From Lachnospiraceae bacterium (GTDB taxonomy: Bacteria > Bacillota > Clostridia > Lachnospirales > Lachnospiraceae), in assembly GCA_030537145.1 (NCBI GenBank), contig JAUNON010000023.1, positions 1 to 41,402 on the forward strand: a stretch of DNA of 41,402 bases, given 5' to 3'. Numbering within the stretch: position 1 is the stretch's first letter; each line of letters begins with the position of its first letter. Below are positions 8,044 to 15,512 of the stretch, piece by piece. Made by a program: the position numbers and the translations under genes. A model generated the notes under the pieces. The model saw nothing but the letters and a program-made list of their open reading frames with translations, did not search any database and was not told the DNA's origin.

Positions 8044-11000
8044 CTAAAATGCCATATTTGCCCGGGCTGTTTTTCGTTCCTTTAGCTTCTTTTTTGCCCA
8101 TCCCGCAAAATCCCATATCTTCTGGATCAGCAGGCTCAGATAACGCAGCGCAGGCTCCGTGATGATAGCAAAGATAATCAGCAGCATAGCGCATTTTCTG
8201 GACAGTGTTGAAATCGCAAAAATATGATTCATAAAAATCATACAGAACAGCAGTCCGAAAATCATGGTAAACCACATAACCCAATGCCATTTTGTCATGG
8301 GAGACGCAATCCTGTACAGAATCATGATGCCTACAATGGCCAGAAGAATGGTACAGGAGGTGGACAAGTCCGTATCTCCCACCTGAAACTCCTGGCAAAA
8401 TACCACAAGTGAGCTGATCACGATAAAATCCGTCAGACCCGCAGGCAGCGCCCGGAAAAATACATTGCTGAGGAAATGTCCCTGAATCCGGTTCCGATTC
8501 TGCTCCAGTGACATAAGGAATGCCGGAATACCGATGGTAAACATACTGATCAGAGAAATCTGGGACGGCTCCATGGGGTAACTCATCATAAACACAATGG
8601 AGAACACCGACATCAGCAGAGAGAAAATATTCTTTACCAAAAACAGACTGGCTGTCCGTTCAATGTTATTTACCACCCGGCGGCCTTCCGCCACCACAGA
8701 AGGCATTTTGGAAAAATCAGACTCCAGCAGCACGATCTGGGCCGCATGCGCCGCCGCATCGCTTCCGGATGCCATAGCAATGCTGCAGTCCGCATCCTTC
8801 AGCGCCAGCACATCGTTGACGCCGTCGCCGGTCATGGCAACGGTATGCCCGTGCCGCTTCAGGGCAGCCACTAACTGCCGCTTCTGCTCCGGCGTCACCC
8901 GCCCGAACACCGTATACGTACCTGCGGCCTCAAACAGCTCCTCCTCGGTATAGAGCGTGGATGCATCCACGTATCTCTCCGCATCGGTAATCCCTGCTTC
9001 CTTTGCCACCTCAGAAACCGTCACCGGATTATCTCCGGAGATTACCTTGACGGCAACACCCTGATCCGCAAAATAGCGGAAGGTATCCGGCGCATTTTCC
9101 CGGATCGGGTTGGCCAGCAGCACCATCCCCTTAGGAATAACCGGCGCAGTCAGCGCCTTTCCGTCCAGGCATCCCTGATACTCTCCGAATATCAGGACAC
9201 GGTAGCCCTGAGAAGAATACTTTTCGATCACAGTGCGATAATCCTCGTAAGCGGAACGAAGCAGAAACTCCGGCGCTCCCAATACATAATTTCTTTCCCC
9301 GAATACGGCTCCGCTGTACTTGAAGGCTGAGGAAAAGGGGAAAATCTGATCCGGCCGCTTTCCGGTATGTTTCCGAAAGCAGTTCTGCATGGCCTTCATG
9401 GTAATATTATCACTGCTCATGCCCGCCACAAAATCTCCGAGCTGCAGCTCCAGTGCGGCCTGCTCCTCAGGGGTATATTCCGGCTCATCCTTTTCCAAAG
9501 CCGCCGCAGGCTCCCAAGACGCCCGATCCCGGTCTGCCTGTGTCTGAACGGCCTGCGCCCCCTGCGGCTCCATCGCCTGCGCTAAGGCTGCTCCGGTCTT
9601 TTCTTCTGCCGCCGCTTTTCCATCGCCATCCCCGGGCGCAGACTTTTTATTTACGGGCCGCAGCGGAATCGCCTGTTTCACCATCATAGTATTTTCCGTA
9701 ATAGTCCCGGTCTTGTCAACGCACAGCACATCTACCCGAGCCAGCGTTTCTATGGATTTCATATTGTGAACCAGCACCTTGCCCATAGCCAGGCGCATGA
9801 CGCTGACCGCCATAGCCACGCTGGCCAAAAGATACAATCCCTCCGGAATCATACCGATCACAGCAGCCACCGTAGCGGTCACGCTTTCCCGGAAGCTTTC
9901 TCCGTTAATGTAAAACTGCTGGGAAAACAGCAGGATGCCGATGGGAATAATCAATACGCCCACAATTTTTACCAGACGGTCCAGCGACCGGATCATCTCC
10001 GATTCTTCCCCCGATTTGCGGGCCTTTGCTTCCAATGTCAGCTTGGATACATAAGAATCGGCACCTACCTTGTCCAGTCTTGCCTTACACTGGCCGGAAA
10101 CAATAAAGCTGCCGGACAGCAATGCGTCTCCCGGTTTTTTCGTAATTTCATCTGCCTCTCCGGTAATCAGGGCTTCATTTACCGAAACCTCGCCCTCTTC
10201 CACTACAGCATCCGCCGGAATCTGGTTTCCGGCCTCGAAAATAACCAGGTCATCCAAAACCAGCGTCTCTGCCGGTATGATCTGCTCCTTTCCTTCCCGA
10301 ACGACCTTCGTCTTAGGTGCGCTTAGAATCGTCAGCTTATCCAGCGTTTTTTTCGAACGCCACTCCTGAAAAATACCAATAAAGATATTCGCTATAATAA
10401 TCGGCAGAAATGTCAGGTCCCGGAAGGAGCCCACCACGCAAAGTAAAATCGCAATGATCAGAAAAATCAGGTTAAAATAGGTGAACACATTTTCCTTCAC
10501 AATATCCTTCAGCGTCAGGCTGTCTGCCTCTACCGGCGTATTCACCGCCTGATGGTCGATGCGGTCCTGTACCTGGGCTGCTGTCAGTCCCCGGCTGATA
10601 CTGGGCTTTACCCGAACCAGCGGCTCAAGCCCCATCCACTCTTCCTCCTGCGTTTCCTGTAAAGGCTCCTTCTTTCTTCTCAGCCGCAAAGCCGAACTCC
10701 AAAATCGCTTTTTTCTGCCGGCCTCCTGTCCGCTTTCATCCTCTTCCTCAAAGGATCCGTCTGCTCCATGAGCCTTCGGACCTGCCTCCTGCCCGGAAAC
10801 AGCCTCCTGCCGCAGATCCCCGGCTCCTTCCAACGCTTCCGGCTCCGATGCATTTCCTTCGGAGCTCCCTTCCGGCTCCTCATCTGCTTCCATAATTCTG
10901 ACCCGGGTCTGAATCACCTCCGGCTTCGGCTCCGGTGCCGGAAGCACCTCACCCTCCAACACCTCCGTCACAGAAAGACCTGCACAGTCTCCCTGCCGGG

Positions 11001-11160
11001 CCACTGCCGTCTCCTCTGCTGCGGCCGCTTCTTTCTCTGCTCCTTCTTCCGTTACGGCTTCTTCTGTCCGGATTTCCTCCTGCAAAAGGCCCTCTTCCCC
11101 TCCTGCTTCCGATCTATTTTCAGGTATTTCTGTCTCTTTTTTGAAAAAATTATGTCTCAC
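8044..11160 (-). CDS. Cation-translocating P-type ATPase with acidic N-terminal extension
   Basis: ATP-driven cation pump of the plasma membrane. Core motifs are present: TGEA actuator loop (residues 334-337), PEGL in the membrane helix (439-442), the phosphorylated aspartate D482 in DKTGTITEN, the GDNPVT loop, and the GDGVNDVLALKDAD hinge. PEGL and the short cytoplasmic domain resemble the CtpE/Exp7 group linked to calcium; the ion is not proven by sequence. Residues 1 to about 180 form an extension rich in Glu, Ala, Gly and Pro with a basic patch at 150-165, probably disordered. A second low-complexity insertion of about 70 residues follows D482. Start is GTG after AAGGAAGG. The total of 1038 residues exceeds the usual 750-900. 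Confidence 0.9.
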   Translation of the reverse strand: MRHNFFKKETEIPENRSEAGGEEGLLQEEIRTEEAVTEEGAEKEAAAAEETAVARQGDCAGLSVTEVLEGEVLPAPEPKPEVIQTRVRIMEADEEPEGSSEGNASEPEALEGAGDLRQEAVSGQEAGPKAHGADGSFEEEDESGQEAGRKKRFWSSALRLRRKKEPLQETQEEEWMGLEPLVRVKPSISRGLTAAQVQDRIDHQAVNTPVEADSLTLKDIVKENVFTYFNLIFLIIAILLCVVGSFRDLTFLPIIIANIFIGIFQEWRSKKTLDKLTILSAPKTKVVREGKEQIIPAETLVLDDLVIFEAGNQIPADAVVEEGEVSVNEALITGEADEITKKPGDALLSGSFIVSGQCKARLDKVGADSYVSKLTLEAKARKSGEESEMIRSLDRLVKIVGVLIIPIGILLFSQQFYINGESFRESVTATVAAVIGMIPEGLYLLASVAMAVSVMRLAMGKVLVHNMKSIETLARVDVLCVDKTGTITENTMMVKQAIPLRPVNKKSAPGDGDGKAAAEEKTGAALAQAMEPQGAQAVQTQADRDRASWEPAAALEKDEPEYTPEEQAALELQLGDFVAGMSSDNITMKAMQNCFRKHTGKRPDQIFPFSSAFKYSGAVFGERNYVLGAPEFLLRSAYEDYRTVIEKYSSQGYRVLIFGEYQGCLDGKALTAPVIPKGMVLLANPIRENAPDTFRYFADQGVAVKVISGDNPVTVSEVAKEAGITDAERYVDASTLYTEEELFEAAGTYTVFGRVTPEQKRQLVAALKRHGHTVAMTGDGVNDVLALKDADCSIAMASGSDAAAHAAQIVLLESDFSKMPSVVAEGRRVVNNIERTASLFLVKNIFSLLMSVFSIVFMMSYPMEPSQISLISMFTIGIPAFLMSLEQNRNRIQGHFLSNVFFRALPAGLTDFIVISSLVVFCQEFQVGDTDLSTSCTILLAIVGIMILYRIASPMTKWHWVMWFTMIFGLLFCMIFMNHIFAISTLSRKCAMLLIIFAIITEPALRYLSLLIQKIWDFAGWAKKKLKERKTARANMAF

Positions 11161-11370
11161 GATATTCCTTCCTTGTTTTATGCGTTTCGAACGATTTCCC
11201 TATTATATTTCCCCCTCGTTTCCTTAGTAATTCTAGCACACATTGTATGGTATTATAACCCCTGAAATTCTAAATTTTTTCATAACTGGTAGGAGCTGTC
11301 GCAAAATCGAAAAGCAAAAAGATCTGTATCCAGGGTGTTTGTATCACTGAGACAAATGTCCGAAGCATGA

Positions 11371-11413
11371 CGGACGAAGTGCTTTTTCTAATATAGGAAA
11401 GTGAGAACTTTCC
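11371..11413. repeat. Composite intergenic repeat, partial copy C
   Basis: CGGACGAAGTGCTTTTT followed by ATATAGGAAAGTGAG and a short return arm closely matches 29517-29557 (copy A). The flank near 11293 (GAGCTGTCGCAAAATCGA) also resembles the arm GGCTGCCGTAAAATCGA in copy B on its minus strand. This looks like a degenerate or partial copy. The remaining part of the 11161-11471 gap holds the ATPase leader and a terminator. Confidence 0.6.
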
Positions 11414-11417
11414 CGTC

Positions 11418-11459
11418 AAAAAAGCACCCTGCTGCAAAAACTGCTTTGCAGTAAGGTGC
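11418..11459 (-). terminator. Terminator after the small gene at 11472
   Basis: Arms GCACC (11424-11428) and GGTGC (11455-11459) with further pairing of CTGC/GCAG inside. On the minus strand the stem is followed by six T. It lies right after the 11472-11741 stop codon and ends the minus-strand glycan cluster. Confidence 0.75.
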
Positions 11460-11471
11460 CTTTGCCTCTTT

Positions 11472-11741
11472 TTAATTTACATTTTTAATCATATCATCCA
11501 CTATTCTTTTCGCATCCTCAAGGTTTTCGGGGCGCACATATATATAATATAGTATTTCTTGTTCCGTCCTTTCTCCCACACGGCCAATCAGCGTTCCCAA
11601 CTGTCTGTTTTGAATTCCCATATTCACATTTTTGGTTTTATATTCTATTTTGCTTTTTCTTAATTCATTCTCTATCAATCCAAACAGTCTCAGATTATTC
11701 GTAACATATAATTCCTTGTACGGTTTCCAGCCTGACAACAT
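11472..11741 (-). CDS. Small DUF2007-like protein of unknown function
   Basis: An 89-residue soluble protein with no signal peptide. The pattern of an N-terminal strand (LYVTNNLRLFGLIENEL), a helix, a middle strand and a C-terminal strand-helix (YYIYVRPENLEDAKRIVDDM) resembles the small ferredoxin-like DUF2007 group. That group is sometimes called putative signal-transducing protein and has no established role. It is the last gene of the minus-strand glycan cluster, 95 bases after the PaaK-like gene, and is followed by a clear terminator. The family assignment is tentative and no function is claimed. Confidence 0.65.
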   Translation of the reverse strand: MLSGWKPYKELYVTNNLRLFGLIENELRKSKIEYKTKNVNMGIQNRQLGTLIGRVGERTEQEILYYIYVRPENLEDAKRIVDDMIKNVN

Positions 11742-11836
11742 GATATGCGCCCTCCTATTGCTTCTGCTATTCTATCCACAGATCTGTGATATCTGATCCG
11801 CTCTTTATTCCTTGTTTTCCTGCCGTTTCTTTAAAA

Positions 11837-13132
11837 TCAGTCATGCTTTACATTGCAGACGATCATCCGCAGCTTTCCGTTCTTATCCGGCGGAATTGAA
11901 TCCATCCATTCATATTCGAAAGCAAAAGGCTTTTTAAATATTTTGTTCAAATTCGTAGTCAGGTACGTCTCGATTTCCTCACAGCTCATCTTCGCCTGAT
12001 CGTCCCGCACAATCTGCACATGAATTAAATCATACGTCTCTTCTATAAACCGGATCTGCAAAATATCTGCGCAATGGGCTATCACCGGGGTAATCTCAAA
12101 GAAGCTGGTCACTTCTCCCGTAGGATAATAGAAGTAATCATTCATTCTTCCCTGCACACTGGTAATGAAACGCACTCCTTGCTTTACCTTGCAGGTTGCT
12201 TTATCTCCGATGGAGTAATTGATCAGCGGCAGATCCGTCTTGTACAGCGGCGTAATCACCAGCTTTCCTTCCTCTGCCAGCCGTCCCTCCTCATCCAGCA
12301 CATTCACCACAAAGGAGTCATTGTGAATCACGTAATAATTTTTCCCGGGAAGGCGCACCATGCAGGCGCCGGTCTCCGCACTTCCGTAGGAATCAATAAT
12401 TCCCTCACCAAGCGTCTTAATGAAAAGCTTTCGGTTATTTTCATCCACCTTCTCACTGATGGGATCATAAAACTTCGGATGAAAGATCTTCTTTCCTGTC
12501 TTGTTGCTGTAGAGCACGATGCGCATCAATTCCGTTTTGTTCATATACAGCCAATCCGGCTTATATGCATTAATTGCATCGATTACCTCTGACTCCGGCG
12601 CATACTGATCCACATACTTCCGGCGCAGGATCCCGAAGCGCTGCAGGAAGGTATCCCTTCCTCCCGCATTTTCATCATGGGCATTGATCCGGCTCATGGT
12701 CTTGCCGAAAAACGGATTGTAGCCCGCCACCATCATCACCCGGAACCAGTTGGCCCTCATATAGGCTTTTTCCCTGGGCGAAAACAGAATCGACAGGGGT
12801 TTTCCGGTAGAACCGCTGGTGGTATCCACGATCCAGTCCTTATATTTGGGATTTTTCAACTCCTGATTCATCCACTCCCGCAGCTCATCCTTCGTCAGCA
12901 CCGGCAGCTTGGCCAGGTCATCCCCGGTCTTAATATCCTCCGGCTTCACTCCCGCCGCATCAAACCGTTCCTTATAAAACGGAATTTTATAGGCCTTTTT
13001 TACCAGCTTCTGAAGCCGTCTGCTCTGCGTATTCATGACTTTGGAAAAATTCTTGGGTATTTTCTTTGTCATTTTGGTCAGATCCAGAAACAAATAAACA
13101 TTCCCCAACTTTTTCTGCATTTTTTCAAACAT
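11837..13132 (-). CDS. PaaK/CapK-like adenylate-forming enzyme
   Basis: A 431-residue member of the phenylacetate-CoA ligase (PaaK) superfamily. These enzymes activate a carboxylic acid as acyl-AMP, and some pass it to CoA; the CapK branch is found in capsule clusters. Visible motifs are the phosphate-binding TTSGSTGKP (residues 104-112), the adenine-site SYGSAETG (248-255), and a C-terminal lysine region DKNGKLRM (416-423). The substrate cannot be read from the sequence. It follows the ATP-grasp gene by about 20 bases on the same strand and belongs to the envelope glycan cluster. It probably activates an acid used to decorate a surface sugar rather than phenylacetate; that is inference. Confidence 0.85.
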   Translation of the reverse strand: MFEKMQKKLGNVYLFLDLTKMTKKIPKNFSKVMNTQSRRLQKLVKKAYKIPFYKERFDAAGVKPEDIKTGDDLAKLPVLTKDELREWMNQELKNPKYKDWIVDTTSGSTGKPLSILFSPREKAYMRANWFRVMMVAGYNPFFGKTMSRINAHDENAGGRDTFLQRFGILRRKYVDQYAPESEVIDAINAYKPDWLYMNKTELMRIVLYSNKTGKKIFHPKFYDPISEKVDENNRKLFIKTLGEGIIDSYGSAETGACMVRLPGKNYYVIHNDSFVVNVLDEEGRLAEEGKLVITPLYKTDLPLINYSIGDKATCKVKQGVRFITSVQGRMNDYFYYPTGEVTSFFEITPVIAHCADILQIRFIEETYDLIHVQIVRDDQAKMSCEEIETYLTTNLNKIFKKPFAFEYEWMDSIPPDKNGKLRMIVCNVKHD

Positions 13133-13154
13133 ATTTTATCTCCTAAATGATCCG

Positions 13155-14330
13155 CTATTCCACGCGGATTTCAATATTTTTCAGTGCCTCATCCAGTGCG
13201 GATGTGGCCTCCTCCAGGGTAGCGCCTTTCGTAATCACATGGCCGATCCGATGGGGGCCCACATGAAACTTTTTCACAGGATCTCCCACCGTATAATCAA
13301 ATTGCACCTCATAAATCTTTTCATTGGGCACATTGTGGTTTGCGATGGAACGGATCACGCCGTCCTTATCGCTCATCAGCAGCTTGCTGGCATTGGGCAC
13401 GGCCTGATCCTGCGGAAATGCAGGCGCTTCTCCCAGGGCTGCCTGAATGATTTTCTCATAATAATCAAATCCGTAATAGATGGAAACCAGCTCTGCCAGA
13501 CAGGTCGCCCCGGAGCGCCCTCCGATCTCCAGCACATAGGTTTTGTGATCCTTCATAATAAAGTCCGCATTGATGGCACAGTTATCCAGCTTCATGGCCT
13601 TAATTGCCTTTTCTGTCTGGTCAAAAACATCCTGAAGGATCTCTTCGCTCAGGTTGTAGGGCGCATAATGTCCCACCGGCACTCCCGTATCTCCTACAAA
13701 CACATAATCTCCGTGGGGCAGAACAAACTGCAGCTTCCCGCCATAAACAAAAGCCTGGGCGCCAAATTCCTCGCCGATGATAAATTCTTCTACGATATAG
13801 TAATCCTTTCTGGTAATGGCCTTTACTGCGGCCACTGCTCCTGGAATATCTTCTTTTGTATTGACCCTGGTTATTCCGCGGCTGCCGGAGGAATCCACGG
13901 CTTTAAATATCAGCGGGTACTCCAGATCCCGGATGGTCTCCTCCAGATCATCCTGGAAATACACCTTGCGAAAGCGGGCTGTCCGCACGCCATTGGCCTC
14001 ATAGCATTCCTTCATCAGCATTTTATCGGAAGCAATCTTTGCCGCTTCAAAGCTCAGCCCACACAAACCCAGTTCATCACACACCTTGCCGATGGTGATC
14101 ACTGCCACATCGGTTCCCGCCGTCACAATACCGTCAACCTGCTTTTCCCGGGCAACCTTCAGTACCGCCTCATAATCCACGGTATTGATATGACAGACCT
14201 CATCCGCCACAGCAAACCCCGGATATTTTCCCGGAATGCTGACTGCGATGGTATGAATCCCCATCTCCCTTGCCTTTTTAATCAGAGGAACCTGATAGAT
14301 TCCTGCCCCCATAATCATAAGCTTTTTCAT
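13155..14330 (-). CDS. ATP-grasp domain protein (carboxylate-amine ligase type)
   Basis: A 391-residue ATP-grasp enzyme of the PurK/PurT/biotin-carboxylase-like type. These join a carboxylate to an amine or thiol through an acyl-phosphate. It has an N-terminal Rossmann-like pre-ATP domain (MKKLMIMGAGIYQVPLIKKA) and the nucleotide-binding FKAVDSSGSRGITRV loop. The metal/ATP region is YVLEIGGRSGATCL. Cysteine or sugar substrates cannot be told apart by sequence. It sits between the glycosyltransferase and the adenylate-forming gene, 23 bases from each, so the three probably act together. A second, more distant ATP-grasp protein is encoded at 27389. Confidence 0.85.
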   Translation of the reverse strand: MKKLMIMGAGIYQVPLIKKAREMGIHTIAVSIPGKYPGFAVADEVCHINTVDYEAVLKVAREKQVDGIVTAGTDVAVITIGKVCDELGLCGLSFEAAKIASDKMLMKECYEANGVRTARFRKVYFQDDLEETIRDLEYPLIFKAVDSSGSRGITRVNTKEDIPGAVAAVKAITRKDYYIVEEFIIGEEFGAQAFVYGGKLQFVLPHGDYVFVGDTGVPVGHYAPYNLSEEILQDVFDQTEKAIKAMKLDNCAINADFIMKDHKTYVLEIGGRSGATCLAELVSIYYGFDYYEKIIQAALGEAPAFPQDQAVPNASKLLMSDKDGVIRSIANHNVPNEKIYEVQFDYTVGDPVKKFHVGPHRIGHVITKGATLEEATSALDEALKNIEIRVE

Positions 14331-14353
14331 ATTCTTTTATCCTCTCTTTCCGT

Positions 14354-15346
14354 CTATTCTTTATCGGCAGCCACCTTTTCGAAGCGGTTTCCTTCTTCAT
14401 CCAGCAGGAAGGGAACCCGTCCGTGCTCATCAATCTGGCGCACCACAAACTGGGGATTGTTGCTGATACTTAAGAAAATTCTGCCGATATACTCTCCGAT
14501 CAGTCCCATAAACAGCAGAATCAACCCCGAAAAGAAACAAATGCACACCATCATGGAGGGCCATCCGATATACGTTACCGGACGGACAATTTTTTGCACA
14601 ACGACCGCAATCGCACCCAAAATCCCCAGCATGGAAAAGGTATAGCCAAGAATGGTGGCCATCCGCAGGGGAACAATGGAAAATCCCATAATATTCGACC
14701 AAAGCTGCATCAGCTTCTTCATGGTGTAATTCGAAGTCCCCACTTCCCGCTTAAAATGCTGAATCGGCACGGAGCTGATATTCCGGGTAATCCGCAGGAA
14801 AACACCCTGCAGATGAGTATAAGCGCACTTGTATTCCACAGCGTAATCCCTTACAAACTTTTTAATTGCCCAAAAGCTGGAGGTTTTCATATCCTTCGGT
14901 TTTTTCAGCAAAATCCGCACCGTCATATAATTAATATAGCTTCCGAAATTCCGGAATTTGCTGTGTTTCTTATCCGGATAATATCCATACACGATATCGT
15001 AACCCTTGTCCAGCTCGTTCAGAATGATGGGAAGCTGGGAGGGATGGGTCTGCATATCGTCATCCATGGCAATCAATATATCCCCGGACGCATAATTCAG
15101 TCCTGCCATCACTGCATTATGCTGACCGGAATTCTTTGCCAGCTCCACCACCTTCACACAGTCATAATCCTGTACCAGCCCACGCAGGGCCTTCAGTGTT
15201 TTCCCTCCGTCCGGCGAAGCATCATCCACCAGGACAAATTCATACTCGGATCTCCCGATTTTTTCCATCTCTGCCATCGTCAGCTCCACCACCTTGCGGA
15301 TGGTCTGGTCTGACTTATAGCAGGGAATCACGATTGAGTGCAGCAT
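14354..15346 (-). CDS. Polyprenyl-phosphate glycosyltransferase, GT2 (ArnC/GtrB/CsbB-like)
   Basis: A 330-residue family 2 glycosyltransferase with a C-terminal membrane hairpin. The catalytic domain has SIVIPCYKS at the start, VLVDDASPDG (residues 38-47), and the metal-binding DDD at 95-97 in MDDDMQTHPSQLP. A KREVGTSNYTMKKL stretch resembles the RxGxSxY membrane-interface motif of DPM1-type enzymes. Two membrane helices follow (about 235-258 and 268-295), ending in GEYIGRIF. Relatives (CsbB, GtrB, ArnC) load a sugar onto undecaprenyl phosphate on the cytoplasmic face. In Bacillus and Listeria CsbB-like enzymes work with YfhO-like proteins, and two of those lie directly upstream. The sugar is unknown. 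Confidence 0.9.
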   Translation of the reverse strand: MLHSIVIPCYKSDQTIRKVVELTMAEMEKIGRSEYEFVLVDDASPDGGKTLKALRGLVQDYDCVKVVELAKNSGQHNAVMAGLNYASGDILIAMDDDMQTHPSQLPIILNELDKGYDIVYGYYPDKKHSKFRNFGSYINYMTVRILLKKPKDMKTSSFWAIKKFVRDYAVEYKCAYTHLQGVFLRITRNISSVPIQHFKREVGTSNYTMKKLMQLWSNIMGFSIVPLRMATILGYTFSMLGILGAIAVVVQKIVRPVTYIGWPSMMVCICFFSGLILLFMGLIGEYIGRIFLSISNNPQFVVRQIDEHGRVPFLLDEEGNRFEKVAADKE

Positions 15347-15373
15347 CTGCTCTTGTGCCTCCTAAAACTTTCA

Positions 15374-15443
15374 TGCCTGCTTTGCAGGCACCACGAATCA
15401 TATAAGTCCACGGATTGCTCCGCACTTCGTGCTTCCACAATCC
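15374..15443. other. Two small hairpins between YfhO gene 2 and the glycosyltransferase
   Basis: TGCCTGC-TTT-GCAGGCA at 15374-15390, and a second stem GGATTG (15412-15417) / CAATCC (15438-15443) enclosing GCAC-TTC-GTGC. The GCACGAAGTGC core also occurs in repeat copy A. No T-run follows, so these are probably not terminators. No gene was found in this 153-base gap. Confidence 0.45.
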
Positions 15444-15483
15444 TGCATCTACTCGGAATTCGGGCTAACCGCCCTGCTTCCTT

Positions 15484-15512
15484 ATTTTATCAAAAAAACT
15501 CACACTTGTACA
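15484..15512 (-). promoter_or_regulatory. Possible internal promoter before the GT2 gene
   Basis: Minus strand TGTACA (15512-15507), 17-base spacer ending in TGA, then TAAAAT (15489-15484). It overlaps the end of the upstream YfhO-like gene and could drive the GT2, ATP-grasp and PaaK-like genes separately. Confidence 0.4.

Noticed and set aside
13239..14645. Open frame of 468 codons on the plus strand
   Set aside because: It spans two well-supported minus-strand genes (ATP-grasp and GT2) in antisense and has shadow-type composition.
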